Positions 15,436-22,987 of a stretch of DNA of 34,686 nt are shown here, one piece after another. The notes beneath the pieces are model-generated. The model ran no database searches. It was not told the origin of the DNA and saw only the letters and a program-made list of their open reading frames with translations. The first letter of the stretch is position 1; every line of letters begins with the position of its first letter. The position numbers and the translations under genes are program-made. The stretch lies in contig SVHO01000013.1 of assembly GCA_015055725.1 (NCBI GenBank), forward strand, positions 1 to 34,686. Direction: 5' to 3'. This DNA is from Clostridiales bacterium (lineage in GTDB: Bacteria > Bacillota > Clostridia > Christensenellales > Borkfalkiaceae).

Positions 15436-16208
15436 AATCCACGCTCCTTAAACGCCTTGAAACGCAAATCGGGAAGTCTGCCGTCAATATTTTTTATACG
15501 TTCTTTTGGGATATCAACACGGCTAAGCATTTTCTCTACGAGCGAAATTTCACCCACGCGCTCGGGTGAGTGCGCATCAGAACCGATAACGAAGTTTACC
15601 CCCGTCTTGCTTATAGCGTAAAGTTCATCGTCACTTAGGTGAACTTTTTTAGCGTTTAGTTCTATATACGTGCCGTAATCACTTGCAACTTTTGCAACTT
15701 CAACGGGGTCACAAAAACAACAAAAATTTAAGTGTGTTATAACGTCTATAGGGTTATTTTTTATAACATTAACAAAAGTTTTCGTATTCTCTTTTATAAC
15801 CCTTTCAGGTATTTTGTTTTTTGCAAAATACGTGTGATAAAGGTCGGGTAAAAAAAGTGTAAAAATGCTTTTAAATTTATATAAAACGAATTTATGAATA
15901 CCTGCTAGAAAAATATCGAAATTATCGTAAAGGGAAGGTTTAAGGTCAACCGTTCCGTCCGTTCCAATTATATTTGATTCGATACCTAAAAGAACTTGTA
16001 CGCCTGTTGTTTTTGTTGCCTCATCACAAAGAGCGCGCATTTTGGGAACTTTCTTTTTAGTTAAGCCAAAAGCAGGGTGCGCAAACCCGTGGTCTGAAAT
16101 TCCAACGGCTTTAAGCCCCTTTTCTTTTGCCATTATAGCGTTATCGATTATTTGCCCTTTACCGTGGCTAAACACGGTGTGCGTGTGATAATCGGCTGTT
16201 AAAAACAT
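15432..16208 (-). CDS. PHP domain metal-dependent phosphoesterase (YcdX-like)
   Basis: A 258-residue protein of the stand-alone PHP type. Metal-binding motifs are DYHTHTVFSHGKG (6-18), GISDHGFAHP (37-46), GIESNI (near 77), THLNFCCF (near 163) and the C-terminal GSDAHSPERVG. Such enzymes are trinuclear-metal phosphatases; the substrate is not predictable, and a histidinol-phosphatase role is less likely because no his genes are near. A segment at about 102-125 (HKFVLYKFKSIFTLFLPDLYHTYF) is richer in aromatics than usual. It overlaps murB by one base upstream and whiA by four downstream. PHP genes beside murB in this cluster are usual in Clostridia. Confidence 0.85.
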   Translation of the reverse strand: MFLTADYHTHTVFSHGKGQIIDNAIMAKEKGLKAVGISDHGFAHPAFGLTKKKVPKMRALCDEATKTTGVQVLLGIESNIIGTDGTVDLKPSLYDNFDIFLAGIHKFVLYKFKSIFTLFLPDLYHTYFAKNKIPERVIKENTKTFVNVIKNNPIDVITHLNFCCFCDPVEVAKVASDYGTYIELNAKKVHLSDDELYAISKTGVNFVIGSDAHSPERVGEISLVEKMLSRVDIPKERIKNIDGRLPDLRFKAFKERGL

Positions 16209-17104
16209 TAAAACTCTCCTAAGTATTCAACCTCCTCTTCAAGTTGAACACTATATTTTTCCCATATTTGTCGTTTGATAAATTTTATAAGCGAATAAAC
16301 GTCGCTTGCATTAGCGCGCGCATCGGCAATAATAAAGTTGCCGTGCTTAGTTGAAACTCTTGCGCCCCCTATTGAATAGCCTTTTAACCCTGCCTTATCA
16401 ATGAGTTCACCTGCGCAAAGGTTTTTATTATTTTTAAAGACAGAACCGCAACTTTTTCCCACGGGTTGCGTTGCTTTTCTTAAATCTCTATAACGTTTTA
16501 ATTGTGCAAACGGCAAATCGCTTTCCTCTCGTTTAGGAAAGTGAAAACATGCCGAAACAACAACTTCTTTTTTGCCCAAAAATCTACTTTTTCGGTATCC
16601 AAACTTGCAATCGCTTTTATCATAGACTTTAATTTTTCCGTTATTTAAGGTTTCAACCGTAGTTAAATAATCGGATATATTATGGCCAAACGCGCTTGCG
16701 TTCATAACAATTGCACCACCCACCGTTGCAGGAATGCCAAAAAGACTTTCAAACCCCGTCAACTTATTGTCTATTGCAAAGTTGATAAGTTTATTAAGTC
16801 CTGCTCCCGCCATTGCGCGAACTTGGTCTTTTTTTAAAAACACGTCCGTCAATTTAGTTAGGCGTATTATAAGTCCGTTAAACCCCGTATCTGAAACTAA
16901 AAGATTAGTTCCGTTTCCGATAACTTTATATTTAACTCTAAAACGTTTTGCTATTGAAATCAACAAATTTAAACCGTAAAGGCTATCCACTTCGGCAAAA
17001 CAAAACGCCTTTCCACCCACGCCCAAGGCGGTGTGCCTTTTCATAGGTTCTTCAAAACGATAAACTCCGTGTGTAAGTTGGTTTAGTTCGTCTTTAAAGC
17101 CCAT
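16208..17104 (-). CDS. murB: UDP-N-acetylenolpyruvoylglucosamine reductase
   Basis: A 298-residue FAD enzyme that reduces UDP-GlcNAc-enolpyruvate to UDP-MurNAc, the second committed step of peptidoglycan synthesis. FAD-binding motifs are GNGTNLLVSD (63-72) and SLFGIPATVGGAIVMNASAFG (120-140). The catalytic region has GYRKSRF (169-175) and SCGSVFKN (218-225), with the proton-donor Ser in the GSVF motif. The lack of the type I loop places it in the type II MurB group common in Gram-positives. AAGGAG precedes the ATG. It is the first gene of the murB-PHP-whiA-dnaE operon. Confidence 0.96.
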   Translation of the reverse strand: MGFKDELNQLTHGVYRFEEPMKRHTALGVGGKAFCFAEVDSLYGLNLLISIAKRFRVKYKVIGNGTNLLVSDTGFNGLIIRLTKLTDVFLKKDQVRAMAGAGLNKLINFAIDNKLTGFESLFGIPATVGGAIVMNASAFGHNISDYLTTVETLNNGKIKVYDKSDCKFGYRKSRFLGKKEVVVSACFHFPKREESDLPFAQLKRYRDLRKATQPVGKSCGSVFKNNKNLCAGELIDKAGLKGYSIGGARVSTKHGNFIIADARANASDVYSLIKFIKRQIWEKYSVQLEEEVEYLGEF

Positions 17105-17119
17105 AACACTCCTTATAAC

Positions 17120-17148
17120 ATTTTACTATATTTTGCGGTTTTTTTCAA
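17120..17148 (-). promoter_or_regulatory. sigma-A promoter of murB operon
   Basis: TTGAAA (17143-17148), a 17-base spacer and TAAAAT (17120-17125) fill the 46-base gap before murB, with the SD AAGGAG directly after it. The upstream solute-binding gene ends at 17151, so the two are probably separate transcripts. Confidence 0.6.
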
Positions 17149-17150
17149 GG

Positions 17151-18149
17151 TTAAATTAATATATTTTTTATTTTATTTAAAGCAACGCTATCCCCTTTAA
17201 CTGCAAGTGCTGAAATTTCTTGCATCTCTTTTAGTTTTTGCGCGGGAGTAAACGCTGAAACGGTGTGTTTAGCCTTAGTGTTTTGCAATAAGCAGTATTC
17301 CGTTTCGTCATAATTAGCGCTTGTAAAATCCGAATACATACCTATGCCGTTAAGTGAAGTTTGAACGCTATCGCTTAACAAATAACTCACGAATTCTTGC
17401 GCGTAAAAACTTTTAACAGGGTCTTTTGAACAGACTGAAACGTATTGATAAAGGTCACAATATTCGCTTAAAGCAATCATTCCAAATTCAAACGCGCGAT
17501 TTTTTAACCTAACAACGTCGCGTTGAGTTGCCAAAAAATAAGGGGTTTTTCCAGAAACAAATTTAACGTATGCGTCCATAGGTTTTTTAATTTCAACGTT
17601 GTTTGCGCTATACCCTTCAAGTGTAAACGCCGTTAGCGGTTGCGTAAATTCGTTTTGCGAAACCAAAAGGCTATCGAAATGATTTATGCCTTCAACACTT
17701 TCAACTAAGGCGGTGTTATAAATTAAAACGTAATTACCCCTACACCAAGCAGTTGCAAAACATTTTTCGCCAACCAAACCACCTTTAGAAACTCTTTTTG
17801 GGTTTATTTCAACAAATCCGCTTTGTTCCGCCCCTATTCCGTAAGAGATAAGGTCGGGAACTTTGCCTTCCTTAACCGCATTTTTAGCACCTTCAACCGT
17901 GTAATCAGTCACCATAACCAACACGCCGTTATTCTTTTTTTCAAAAGCGCGCGCACTTTTAAGCAAAAACTGTTTACGTGAACCCGTTCCCCCTTCAAAG
18001 CAGTCTATTTGCCACATTGTTATAACGCCTTTATAAGTTGACGGCGTTTTATCCAAACTCTCTTCTGAAATTTTTTTCCAACCAAATAATGCGGTAAAAG
18101 CAACGGCAAAAGTTAACGTTAGCGCGCAGATAACTCTAATAATTTTCAT
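17151..18149 (-). CDS. extracellular solute-binding protein (ABC importer type), orphan
   Basis: Starting at ATG 18149 the protein has 332 residues: a short basic start, one hydrophobic segment (IIRVICALTLTFAVAFTALFGW), then a periplasmic-binding-protein fold. VITMWQIDCFEGGTGSRKQF resembles the start of clostridial family-1 sugar-binding proteins. There is no lipobox (L-x-G/A-C), so it is either secreted or held by an uncleaved N-terminal helix. Read from the in-frame TTG at 18176 it would gain nine residues, but that start has no SD; the ATG has only a weak one (AAAGAA). No ABC permease or ATPase is near, which is unusual for this family. The ligand is unknown. Confidence 0.75.
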   Translation of the reverse strand: MKIIRVICALTLTFAVAFTALFGWKKISEESLDKTPSTYKGVITMWQIDCFEGGTGSRKQFLLKSARAFEKKNNGVLVMVTDYTVEGAKNAVKEGKVPDLISYGIGAEQSGFVEINPKRVSKGGLVGEKCFATAWCRGNYVLIYNTALVESVEGINHFDSLLVSQNEFTQPLTAFTLEGYSANNVEIKKPMDAYVKFVSGKTPYFLATQRDVVRLKNRAFEFGMIALSEYCDLYQYVSVCSKDPVKSFYAQEFVSYLLSDSVQTSLNGIGMYSDFTSANYDETEYCLLQNTKAKHTVSAFTPAQKLKEMQEISALAVKGDSVALNKIKNILI

Positions 18150-18174
18150 AATTAAATTATATTCTTTAACAATC

Positions 18175-18214
18175 AAAAAAAGGACTTTTCTTGCTTAAAA
18201 GAAAAATCCTTTTT
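18175..18214. terminator. intrinsic terminator after the M16 peptidase gene
   Basis: The arms AAAAAAGGA...TTTTC and GAAAA...TCCTTTTT form a long AT-rich stem with T runs on both strands, just after the stop of the peptidase gene at 18237. It separates the rpsO-pnp-ylxY-mlpA block from the solute-binding gene. Confidence 0.75.
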
Positions 18215-18236
18215 GTTTATAAACGGGTTAATTTTA

Positions 18237-19478
18237 TCAAAGTTTTATGGGTGAACGCTTAGAACCAACCGTTGCCGTTGCCGAGTTTTCAATATCAAAA
18301 GAAGTGTCAATAACGTCAAGCACGTCGGACAAGGTAAGTTTTTCAAGTTTTTTAAGCCTTTCTTCCACGTCAAATTCTTTATTTAAATAAATTAAATATT
18401 TTCCGTATAAAAGCATTTGCGAAGCCGTGCTTTCTCTACCCAAAATAAACGCACTTTTAATTTGCTCTTTACCCCTTAAAAATTCTTGTTCGGTAATTCC
18501 ATCTTTCTTAAAGCGTTTAACTTCGTTAACAATGGCTTCAACCGCTAGGTCGCGCGCGCTCGTGTTAACGCCTGCATAAATTTCCAAAACGCCACTATCT
18601 TTATATTGCGACGCATATGAATAAACGCTATAAGCAAGCCCTAACTCTTCCCTTATTTTTTGGAACAGCCTACTGCTCATTCCACCACCTAAAACGGTAT
18701 TTGCGATTGCAAAAGCATCAGCGCGTTCGTCGTTAACTGAAAAACCTTTCATGGCAAAGCCTATATGCGTTTGCTCAATTCTTTTAGATTTATAAAGGTT
18801 TTTAAGGGTAGCGTTTTTAATCTTTTTTTGACTTGCGCTTTTCTTTTTGTTAAATTTATCTGCAAAATATTCTTCAACAAATGCAACAGCTCGCGGGACG
18901 TCAACGTCACCCGAAAGAGAGATTACAACGTTATCCGCAGTATAATACTTGTCCATATATTTTTTAACGTCGTCACGCGTAAATCTTTTTATATTCTTTG
19001 CAGGTCCTAAAATTGTTTGCCCTAACCCTGAAGTGCCGTAATAACTTTTAGCAAGTAAATCCAAGCACAATTCTTCGGGGGTATCTTCGCTCATATTGAT
19101 TTCTTCAATAATAACGCCTTTTTCCTTTTCAAGTTCTTCTTTATCAAACACAGAATCAAAAAATATATCTGATAAAATTTCCAAAGATTCACTTAAATGT
19201 TCTGCCGTTGACTTGGTGTAATAGCAAGTAAGTTCTTTAGAAGTGAAAGCGTTAATTTGCGCGCCAATCCTGTCAATTTGGTCAGAAATTTCAAAAGCAG
19301 TGCGCTTTTTCGTGCCTTTAAACATCACGTGTTCAATAAAGTGCGATATGCCGTTTTCTTCAGAAGATTCGTTTATACTGCCCGTCTTAACCAAAACGCC
19401 GGCAGAAACAGAAACGAACCCTTCCATCTTATTTATAATTAACCTAAGCCCGTTATCAAACTGCTTAAAAATTCTCAT
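18237..19478 (-). CDS. mlpA: M16 family zinc peptidase (YmxG/MlpA-like)
   Basis: A 413-residue inverted-zinc peptidase. The zinc-binding motif is HFIEH (46-50), and the third ligand Glu126 (GVIIEEI) lies at the expected 76-residue spacing. C-terminal features of the M16B fold include LGGGMSSRLFQKIREELGLAYSVYS, the conserved R/Y substrate-binding segment. The length fits the single-domain bacterial processing peptidases that act as dimers. The start is ATG 19478: GGAG lies 6 bases before it, while the in-frame TTG at 19490 would put this SD inside the gene. It sits 9 bases after ylxY, matching the B. subtilis order rpsO-pnpA-ylxY-mlpA. The B. subtilis homologue has been linked to regulation of extracellular protease production. 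Confidence 0.93.
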   Translation of the reverse strand: MRIFKQFDNGLRLIINKMEGFVSVSAGVLVKTGSINESSEENGISHFIEHVMFKGTKKRTAFEISDQIDRIGAQINAFTSKELTCYYTKSTAEHLSESLEILSDIFFDSVFDKEELEKEKGVIIEEINMSEDTPEELCLDLLAKSYYGTSGLGQTILGPAKNIKRFTRDDVKKYMDKYYTADNVVISLSGDVDVPRAVAFVEEYFADKFNKKKSASQKKIKNATLKNLYKSKRIEQTHIGFAMKGFSVNDERADAFAIANTVLGGGMSSRLFQKIREELGLAYSVYSYASQYKDSGVLEIYAGVNTSARDLAVEAIVNEVKRFKKDGITEQEFLRGKEQIKSAFILGRESTASQMLLYGKYLIYLNKEFDVEERLKKLEKLTLSDVLDVIDTSFDIENSATATVGSKRSPIKL

Positions 19479-19499
19479 ATTTTTCTCCAATAAGTTATT

Positions 19500-20213
19500 T
19501 TACTCGGCTATATTATTGCTCACGGTGACAATATTAAACCCTGCATCCTTATAAAACTTAATAATATCACCTAAAACGCTGAGAGTATGCTCTTTTGGGT
19601 GCATTAAAATAAGGTCACCGTTTGAAGGGTTTTTTGTTGCCCGTGAAAATACTAAACGCGCATCTTTATCGCGCCAATCGATAGTGTCTTTAGACCACAT
19701 TATAAGTTTATACCCTAAATCCGAACAAGCCTCTAACGTGCTTTCAGAAAAACTGCCCGAAGGCGGAGCAAAAAGGTCCATTTTCACACCGCAAAGTGCT
19801 TTAACTATAACGCCGTTATTGCTTATTTCTTCCTTGTTTTTTTCAAAACTAAGTTTTTTATGGTCTTTGTGAAAATACCCGTGATTTGCAAGTTCGTGCC
19901 CACTATTAACAATTTTTTTGAGCGTAAATTCGTTGTCGTCAGCCCAACAGCCACCAACGAAAAAAGTTGCCTTTACGCCAAAACTATCAAAAGTTTCAAC
20001 CATTTTTTCAACTACGTCCGCCCCTTCGTAAACGTTTACCATAAAAGAGATGTTCGCATTTTCTCTATTGCCGTGATAAATTGCGCTAACACCTTTTCCC
20101 CCGTAAATTGGCACGGTTGGACTTGGAACGAAACTTACTGCAACCACAACGCTAAAAATAGCAACGAGCACTAAATTAGTTATAGCCGTTATTTTTTTAT
20201 TTAATTTTTTCAT
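19500..20213 (-). CDS. ylxY: polysaccharide deacetylase-like protein, YlxY type, altered catalytic motif 1
   Basis: A 237-residue protein with an N-terminal membrane anchor (residues 8-30) and a NodB-homology domain. Motif 2 HGYFH (111-115), motif 3 APPSG (149-153), motif 4 DTIDW (176-180) and motif 5 LMHP (203-206) are present. Motif 1, normally TFDDG with the catalytic base and a metal Asp, reads NVYEG (60-64). Clostridial YlxY-type proteins often have NVAWGEE here, so the change is likely a family trait, but ordinary deacetylase chemistry is doubtful. Location between pnp and mlpA supports the YlxY identity. A sigma-E-like promoter (20240-20270) and SD GGTGGTG precede it, pointing to expression in the mother cell during sporulation. 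Confidence 0.88.
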   Translation of the reverse strand: MKKLNKKITAITNLVLVAIFSVVVAVSFVPSPTVPIYGGKGVSAIYHGNRENANISFMVNVYEGADVVEKMVETFDSFGVKATFFVGGCWADDNEFTLKKIVNSGHELANHGYFHKDHKKLSFEKNKEEISNNGVIVKALCGVKMDLFAPPSGSFSESTLEACSDLGYKLIMWSKDTIDWRDKDARLVFSRATKNPSNGDLILMHPKEHTLSVLGDIIKFYKDAGFNIVTVSNNIAE

Positions 20214-20239
20214 ATTTCACCACCACGTTGTTGTATGCT

Positions 20240-20270
20240 ATTGTATGCTAAATAATAGTGGTAAAATAAC
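20240..20270 (-). promoter_or_regulatory. sigma-E-like promoter of ylxY-mlpA
   Basis: The -10 element CATACAAT (20240-20247) matches the sigma-E consensus exactly; the -35 GTTATTTT (20263-20270, 15-base spacer) is a partial match. The decamer TAGCATACAA is repeated in tandem, giving a second, weaker -10 (CATACAAC, 20230-20237). The site lies between the pnp terminator and ylxY, so the two sporulation-linked genes can be expressed apart from rpsO-pnp. Confidence 0.45.
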
Positions 20271-20293
20271 TTTTTTTATTGCTTAAAAAGTCA

Positions 20294-20330
20294 AAAATAT
20301 GCAAGGCTTAATTAAAACCTTGCATATTTT
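20294..20330 (-). terminator. intrinsic terminator of rpsO-pnp
   Basis: The arms AAAATATGCAAGG and CCTTGCATATTTT (13 perfect pairs) with an 11-base loop lie 16 bases after the pnp stop codon and are followed by T residues on the minus strand. Confidence 0.9.
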
Positions 20331-20345
20331 GTCAGTCTTTAATAA

Positions 20346-22442
20346 TTAGTCGTTAACGATTTCTAAAAGTTTCAAGTCGATACCTTTTTCACCGATTTTG
20401 ATGATTTCAACTTTAACTTTATCGCCTATATGCAAAACTTCTTCAACGCTGTTAATACGTTTTTCACTCATCTTGCTGATGTGGATAAGCCCGTCTTTTC
20501 CAGGTGCTAATTCACAGAACGCACCAACCTTAGGAAGAATTCTAACAACTTCGCTGATGAACATATCGCCAACTTCAGGGTCTTTAGCAATAGACATAAT
20601 GATTGCTTTTGCCCTTTCAGCGTTTTCAGCGTTGCCAACGGTTGCAATGTTAACGCGTCCGTCGTCGTCAATATCAATCTTAACGCCCGTTTCTTCAATA
20701 ATCTTATTGATAACTTTGCCTTGTTTACCAACAACGTCACCAATCTTTTCAGGGTCGATATAGAAAGAAATAATTCTTGGAGCGTATTTAGAAAGTTCTG
20801 CTCTTGGGGTATCGATAACTTCAAGCATTTTGCTCAAAATAAATTGTCTGCCAACGTTTGCTTGTGCAATAGCCTTTCTTAAAATTTGTTCGTCAATACC
20901 CTTGATTTTAATATCCATTTGGATAGCGGTAATACCCTTTTCAGTACCCGCAACCTTAAAGTCCATATCGCCAAGGAAGTCTTCTAAGCCTTGAATATCA
21001 GAAAGGATAGAAACTTTGCCTGATTCGGTGTCTTTAATAAGACCCATAGCAATACCTGCAACGGGTGCTTTAATTGGAACGCCTGCATCCATAAGAGCAA
21101 GGGTTGAACCACAAACGCTACCTTGTGAAGTTGAGCCGTTTGAACTCATAACTTCTGAAACGATTCTAATTGCATAAGGGAATTCATCTTCACTTGGAAT
21201 AACGGGTTCTAAAGCACGTTCAGCAAGTGCACCGTGACCGATTTCACGGCGACCTGGGCTTCTTAAAGGTTTAGCTTCGCCTGAAGCGTAGCCAGGCATA
21301 TTGTATTGGTGCATATAGCGTTTTGAAGATTCGCCGTCAAGTCCTTCAAGTTTTTGTGCTTCTGAAAGCATACCGAGAGTACAAGTTGAGAGAACTTGAG
21401 TCATACCCCTAGTGAATACGCCCGAGCCGTGTACTCTGGGAAGAACGCCTGCTTCACACCAAATTTTTCTAACTTCATCAAGTTTTCTGCCGTCAGGGCG
21501 AATACCAGTGTTGGTGATTTTTGCTCTAACTTTTTCTTTGGTCATATAATAGAGCGCGTCTTTAATTTCCCTTGCTTTATCGGGGAAAATTTCAGCAAAA
21601 TGTTCTAAGCAGTCTTTTTCAACTTTGTCTTGACCTGCTTGTCTTTCGTGGCGGTCAAACGTATCGAGAGCATCATCAAGCATTTTATCTGCATATTCTC
21701 TAACAGCGTTATCGATTTCTTCGGGAACGTGATAGAGTTCCATTTCTCTCTTGGGTTTGCCGATTTCTTTAACGATTTCTTCTTGGAAAGCGCAAAGTTT
21801 TTTAATTTCTTCGTGTCCGAATAAGATTGCACCAACCATTTCGTCATCAGAAATTTCGTTAGCGCCTGCTTCAACCATCATAATAGCATCTTTCGTGCCT
21901 GCAAGGTTAAGCGTTAAAACACTTTTTGCGCGTTGCGCTTCGTCTGGGTTAATAACGTATTCTCCGTCAACCATACCAACGACTACGCTACCCGTAGGGC
22001 CGGCAAACGGAATATCCGAAATGCTGATTGCGATTGAACTGCCAAGCATTGCAAGAACTTCAGGTTGAACGTCAGGTTCAACTGAAAGAGCGGTTGCAAT
22101 AACTATAACGTCGTTAAAAAGCCCTTTGGGGAAAAGCGGACGAATAGGTCTATCAATAAGTCTGGAAGTAAGAATAGCCTTATCAGACGCTCTGCCTTCC
22201 CTTTTCTTGAATCCACCGGGAATAGTTCCGATAGAATACATCTTTTCTTCAAAATCAACGCCCAAGGGGAAATAATCCATTCCATCACGGGGTTGAGATG
22301 CCATGGTCACGTTGACCATAACTGCCGTTTCACCGCATCTAATAACACAAGAACCGTTAGTTTGTTCAGCATATTTGCCTGTTTCAACGATAAGTTCCCT
22401 GCCACCGACGGTGGTTTTAAATACTCTAAAAGTTTCCGTCAT
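20346..22442 (-). CDS. pnp: polyribonucleotide nucleotidyltransferase (PNPase)
   Basis: A 698-residue phosphorolytic 3'-to-5' exoribonuclease that degrades mRNA with inorganic phosphate and forms a trimeric ring. Domains in order: first RNase PH-like core (MASQPRDGMDYFPLGVDFEEKMY; GGFKKREGRASDKAILTSRLIDRP with RNA-binding arginines); alpha-helical linker; second RNase PH core with the phosphate-binding active site (RIVSEVMSSNGSTSQGSVCG; DFLGDMDFKVAGTEKGITA containing the metal-binding Asp residues); KH domain (DVVGKQGKVINKIIEETGVKIDIDDDG); and a C-terminal S1 domain (DGLIHISKMSEKRI). The SD TAGGAG precedes ATG. It lies downstream of rpsO, as in most bacteria, with a terminator between them. 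Confidence 0.97.
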   Translation of the reverse strand: MTETFRVFKTTVGGRELIVETGKYAEQTNGSCVIRCGETAVMVNVTMASQPRDGMDYFPLGVDFEEKMYSIGTIPGGFKKREGRASDKAILTSRLIDRPIRPLFPKGLFNDVIVIATALSVEPDVQPEVLAMLGSSIAISISDIPFAGPTGSVVVGMVDGEYVINPDEAQRAKSVLTLNLAGTKDAIMMVEAGANEISDDEMVGAILFGHEEIKKLCAFQEEIVKEIGKPKREMELYHVPEEIDNAVREYADKMLDDALDTFDRHERQAGQDKVEKDCLEHFAEIFPDKAREIKDALYYMTKEKVRAKITNTGIRPDGRKLDEVRKIWCEAGVLPRVHGSGVFTRGMTQVLSTCTLGMLSEAQKLEGLDGESSKRYMHQYNMPGYASGEAKPLRSPGRREIGHGALAERALEPVIPSEDEFPYAIRIVSEVMSSNGSTSQGSVCGSTLALMDAGVPIKAPVAGIAMGLIKDTESGKVSILSDIQGLEDFLGDMDFKVAGTEKGITAIQMDIKIKGIDEQILRKAIAQANVGRQFILSKMLEVIDTPRAELSKYAPRIISFYIDPEKIGDVVGKQGKVINKIIEETGVKIDIDDDGRVNIATVGNAENAERAKAIIMSIAKDPEVGDMFISEVVRILPKVGAFCELAPGKDGLIHISKMSEKRINSVEEVLHIGDKVKVEIIKIGEKGIDLKLLEIVND

Positions 22443-22528
22443 TTTTATCTCCTATTACAACTCTAAAATTTTTTTGAAACGGAAGCGCACCTGCGCCCCG
22501 CAAATTTAACCATTTAAATAAAGAAAAA

Positions 22529-22557
22529 TTGGGCGACAAAAAATTATGCCGCCCCAA
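22529..22557 (-). terminator. intrinsic terminator between rpsO and pnp
   Basis: On the minus strand TTGGGGCG and CGCCCAA pair (one bulged G) and are followed by TTTTTC. It sits a few bases after the rpsO stop. Since no strong promoter is seen before pnp, pnp is probably transcribed by partial read-through. A GCGC-acct-GCGC hairpin (22485-22496) follows in the pnp leader. Confidence 0.75.
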
Positions 22558-22561
22558 CGTT

Positions 22562-22825
22562 TTACTTTCTCAATTCCAAATCCGCAATAATCTTTCTGTA
22601 TCTTTCGATGTCGATTTCTTGTAAATACTTCAAAAGAGAACGCCTTTCACCAACCATCTTCATAAGACCACGTCTTGAATGGTTGTCGTGCTTATTGATT
22701 GAAAGATGCGCGTTTAAGTGATTGATTCTTTCGGTAAGAAGTGCGATTTGAACTTCTGCCGAACCCGTGTCGCCTTCATGACGACCAAACTTTGCTATAA
22801 TTTCTGCCTTTTTTGCCTTTTCCAT
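22562..22825 (-). CDS. rpsO: 30S ribosomal protein S15
   Basis: An 87-residue protein, the standard S15 length. It binds the central domain of 16S rRNA early in 30S assembly. The conserved core is visible: [39 protein letters not shown] (14-52) followed by [20 protein letters not shown] (55-75). The His, Asp and Ser residues of the three-way-junction contact ([13 protein letters not shown]) are intact. The SD GGAGG lies 10 bases before ATG. It has its own promoter and a leader of about 90 bases that may be an S15 autoregulatory site. Confidence 0.97.
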   Translation of the reverse strand: MEKAKKAEIIAKFGRHEGDTGSAEVQIALLTERINHLNAHLSINKHDNHSRRGLMKMVGERRSLLKYLQEIDIERYRKIIADLELRK

Positions 22826-22915
22826 ATTCTTTTAACCTCCTATAATTTATGGAATAATTCGCTTTAAACAAAGTAAAGGGTGGAGAACCGCCGAACCTTG
22901 CCTAAAGTATCAAGC
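22826..22915 (-). promoter_or_regulatory. rpsO 5' leader, possible S15 autoregulatory structure
   Basis: The leader between the promoter and the rpsO ATG begins with AAGTAAG, which can pair with CTTTACTT about 45 bases downstream, enclosing a GC-rich segment (GGTTCGGCGGTTCTCCACC). Short-leader S15 binding sites of this size are known before rpsO in several bacterial groups with different structures. The pairing is seen by eye only. Confidence 0.35.
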
Positions 22916-22921
22916 TTACTT

Positions 22922-22950
22922 AGTATACCAAAATTTAACTGTTTTGTAAA
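22922..22950 (-). promoter_or_regulatory. sigma-A promoter of rpsO
   Basis: TTTACA (22945-22950), a 17-base spacer and TATACT (22922-22927) lie about 100 bases before the rpsO ATG and just after the glycosyltransferase stop. Confidence 0.75.
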
Positions 22951-22987
22951 CTGTTTTTTAAGTGTTGACACGTATTTTTACGGCTTT

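Noticed and set aside
20231..20250. Tandem decamer TTGTATGCTA twice, considered as a CRISPR or phase-variable repeat
   Set aside because: Only two units with no spacers; better explained as part of a sigma-E-like promoter region.
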